NCBI GenBank assembly: GCA_020248915.1 | Contig: JADCGP010000009.1 | Span: forward strand, 167,698 to 231,697 | Length of the DNA: 64,000 bases | Reading direction: 5' to 3' | Source of the DNA: Rubrivivax sp. | Lineage (GTDB): Bacteria; Pseudomonadota; Gammaproteobacteria; Burkholderiales; Burkholderiaceae_C | Part shown: positions 63,173 through 64,000 of the stretch, in pieces | Position numbering within the stretch: the first letter of the stretch is position 1 | How the letters are laid out: the number at the start of each line of letters is the position of its first letter | The notes under the pieces: model-generated | Databases searched by the model: none | Told to the model about the DNA's origin: nothing | Seen by the model: only the letters and a program-made list of their open reading frames with translations | Position numbers and translations under genes: made by a program

Positions 63173-63805
63173 ATGCCGCGCATCGAGCTGCGCCCGAGGA
63201 AATCGCCGCGCCAGGTGCGCTCGGCCGACACGGTGGAGACCATCCTCGCCGCGGCGGCTCGCGTTCTGGAGCGCGAGTCGCTGGCCGGCTTCAACACCAA
63301 CCGCGTGGCCGAGGTGGCCGGCGTCAGCGTCGGCTCGCTGTACCAGTACTTCCCCAACAAGTCGGCCCTGATCGCGGCGCTGATCGACCGCCAGCAGGGC
63401 GCCCTCGCCGAGGCCGTCGAGGCCCGCGTGGCCGCGCAAGAGGGGCGCACGCTGCACGAGGCGCTCTACGCGCTGGCCGACCTGGGCATCGAGCAGCAGT
63501 ACCGTCGCCCGCTGCTGGCCGCCGCGCTCGACCACGAGGAGACCCGCCTGCCGCTCGGGCCGCGGCTGCGCGAGTCCGAGCAGCGCATCGGCGCGGCCGT
63601 GGCGTCGCTGCTCGCCCGCCACGCGGGCGAACTCGCCGCGCCGCTGCGGCCGAGTGACGTGCACGACGTGTTCGTCATCGCCAAGGCGCTGGTCGAGGCC
63701 GACGCAACGGCCGGCCGCACCCCGGCGCCCGACCTGCGCGACCGCATCGTGCGCGCGCTGTGGGGCTACCTGACGGCCCGGGCCCCCGGCGCGACGCGAG
63801 GCTGA
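63173..63805 (+). CDS. TetR-family transcriptional regulator
   Basis: 210 residues from ATG 63173, AGGAG seven nt upstream. N-terminal helix-turn-helix (TILAAAARVLERESLAGFNTNRVAEVAGVSVGSLYQYFPNKSALIAALI) and a C-terminal ligand domain. Divergent from the dioxygenase gene across a perfect palindrome, so it most likely represses that gene and itself; the inducer is unknown. A start 84 nt upstream would place the promoter inside the gene. Confidence 0.92.
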   Translation: MPRIELRPRKSPRQVRSADTVETILAAAARVLERESLAGFNTNRVAEVAGVSVGSLYQYFPNKSALIAALIDRQQGALAEAVEARVAAQEGRTLHEALYALADLGIEQQYRRPLLAAALDHEETRLPLGPRLRESEQRIGAAVASLLARHAGELAAPLRPSDVHDVFVIAKALVEADATAGRTPAPDLRDRIVRALWGYLTARAPGATRG

Positions 63806-64000
63806 GCGGGGCGCGCGCCGCCGTGCGCATCATCCACGCGGACGGCCACCAAATGAAAACGGCCTCTCTTGAATTTCGAGTGGGTGGATTCGGTGGTGTT
63901 TGAGCTGGCAGCCGGGGTCAAGGGCGGGCGCAGCCCGGCGAAGCGCACCCTTGACGCCGGATGCCAGCCGGTACGCTGGCTGTCATGGCCGATGCGGCAT
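63806..64000. other. Right-edge non-coding region
   Basis: 195 bases beyond the TetR stop. Contains a relatively A+T-rich stretch (63851-63905) and the inverted repeat at 63904-63968. No complete gene is visible. Confidence 0.5.
63904..63968. repeat. 21-bp inverted repeat near the right edge
   Basis: 63904-63924 and the reverse complement of 63948-63968 match at 19 of 21 bases, with GTCAAGGG/CCCTTGAC perfect inside. The 23-bp loop contains CGGGCGCAGCCCG. It is followed by a possible reading frame starting ATG at 63985 (MADAA) that the edge cuts. It may be a strong terminator stem or the terminal structure of an insertion sequence. Confidence 0.5.

Overview
The window is about 72% G+C and reads as chromosome of a beta-proteobacterium of the order Burkholderiales. 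The Rubrivivax/Leptothrix/Ideonella group is my best guess, from the lptA-lptB-rpoN order, the DUF1840 and PsiF-type small proteins and the many periplasmic and c-type cytochrome genes; no rRNA is present to confirm it. Coding density is high and most genes are housekeeping or metabolic. Because of the G+C content, long antisense frames run opposite almost every real gene and are omitted.

Layout. 1-5760 (minus): a type I restriction-modification operon, hsdM-hsdS-(ImmA/IrrE protease)-(PIN protein)-hsdR, with hsdR cut by the left edge. It lies on the 3' side of a tRNA-Arg(CCG) gene (6194-6268), the usual arrangement of a tRNA-associated island. 6455-11459: a c-type cytochrome, an alpha/beta hydrolase, purU, a histidine phosphatase and a VOC protein. 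11618-15968 (plus): a hydrolase followed by an Mla-type lipid-transport operon (mlaE, mlaF, mlaD, PqiC-like lipoprotein). 16084-23470: a GST, selD, an M14 carboxypeptidase, a geranylgeranyl-reductase-type flavoprotein, DksA-like and FmdB-like zinc proteins and a DUF2817 peptidase. 23782-28930: malate synthase G with a divergent LysR regulator, a PsiF-like protein, and a Ser/Thr kinase fused to a cyclic-nucleotide domain. 29050-39527: argS-SPOR-dsbA, lptA-lptB-rpoN, an rRNA methyltransferase, corA and a TonB-like protein.

39583-49343 is the most interesting part. An eight-gene minus-strand operon (FAD oxidoreductase, DUF1365, cyclopropane-fatty-acid synthase, chalcone-isomerase-like, GPH-type MFS, DUF3833 lipoprotein, SDR, SnoaL-like) is divergent from a CarH/LitR-type MerR regulator with the full B12 photoreceptor signature (W-x9-EH and ExHxxG). 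The 743-bp region between them carries several perfect inverted repeats. One set folds as a compact three-way junction whose polypyrimidine loop, on the operon's strand, repeats CCUCC (anti-Shine-Dalgarno-like). A di-iron, acyl-ACP-desaturase-like protein follows litR, and all three transcription units share an AATCGGT element at their promoters. My reading is a light/B12-controlled membrane-lipid remodelling module with an RNA-level control element.

49414-57434: a GST, ruvB, and a minus-strand run with an HD-GYP protein, a PAS-GGDEF-EAL protein (GGDEF degenerate), DUF1840, a YbhB-type protein, a histidine phosphatase and a methyltransferase. 57750-63805: a branched-chain-amino-acid-type binding protein, an EamA transporter, a Dabb-like protein coupled to an M20 peptidase, an SHP-like cytochrome, and an intradiol dioxygenase divergent from a TetR regulator across a perfect palindrome. 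The right edge has a long inverted repeat that may be the end of a mobile element.
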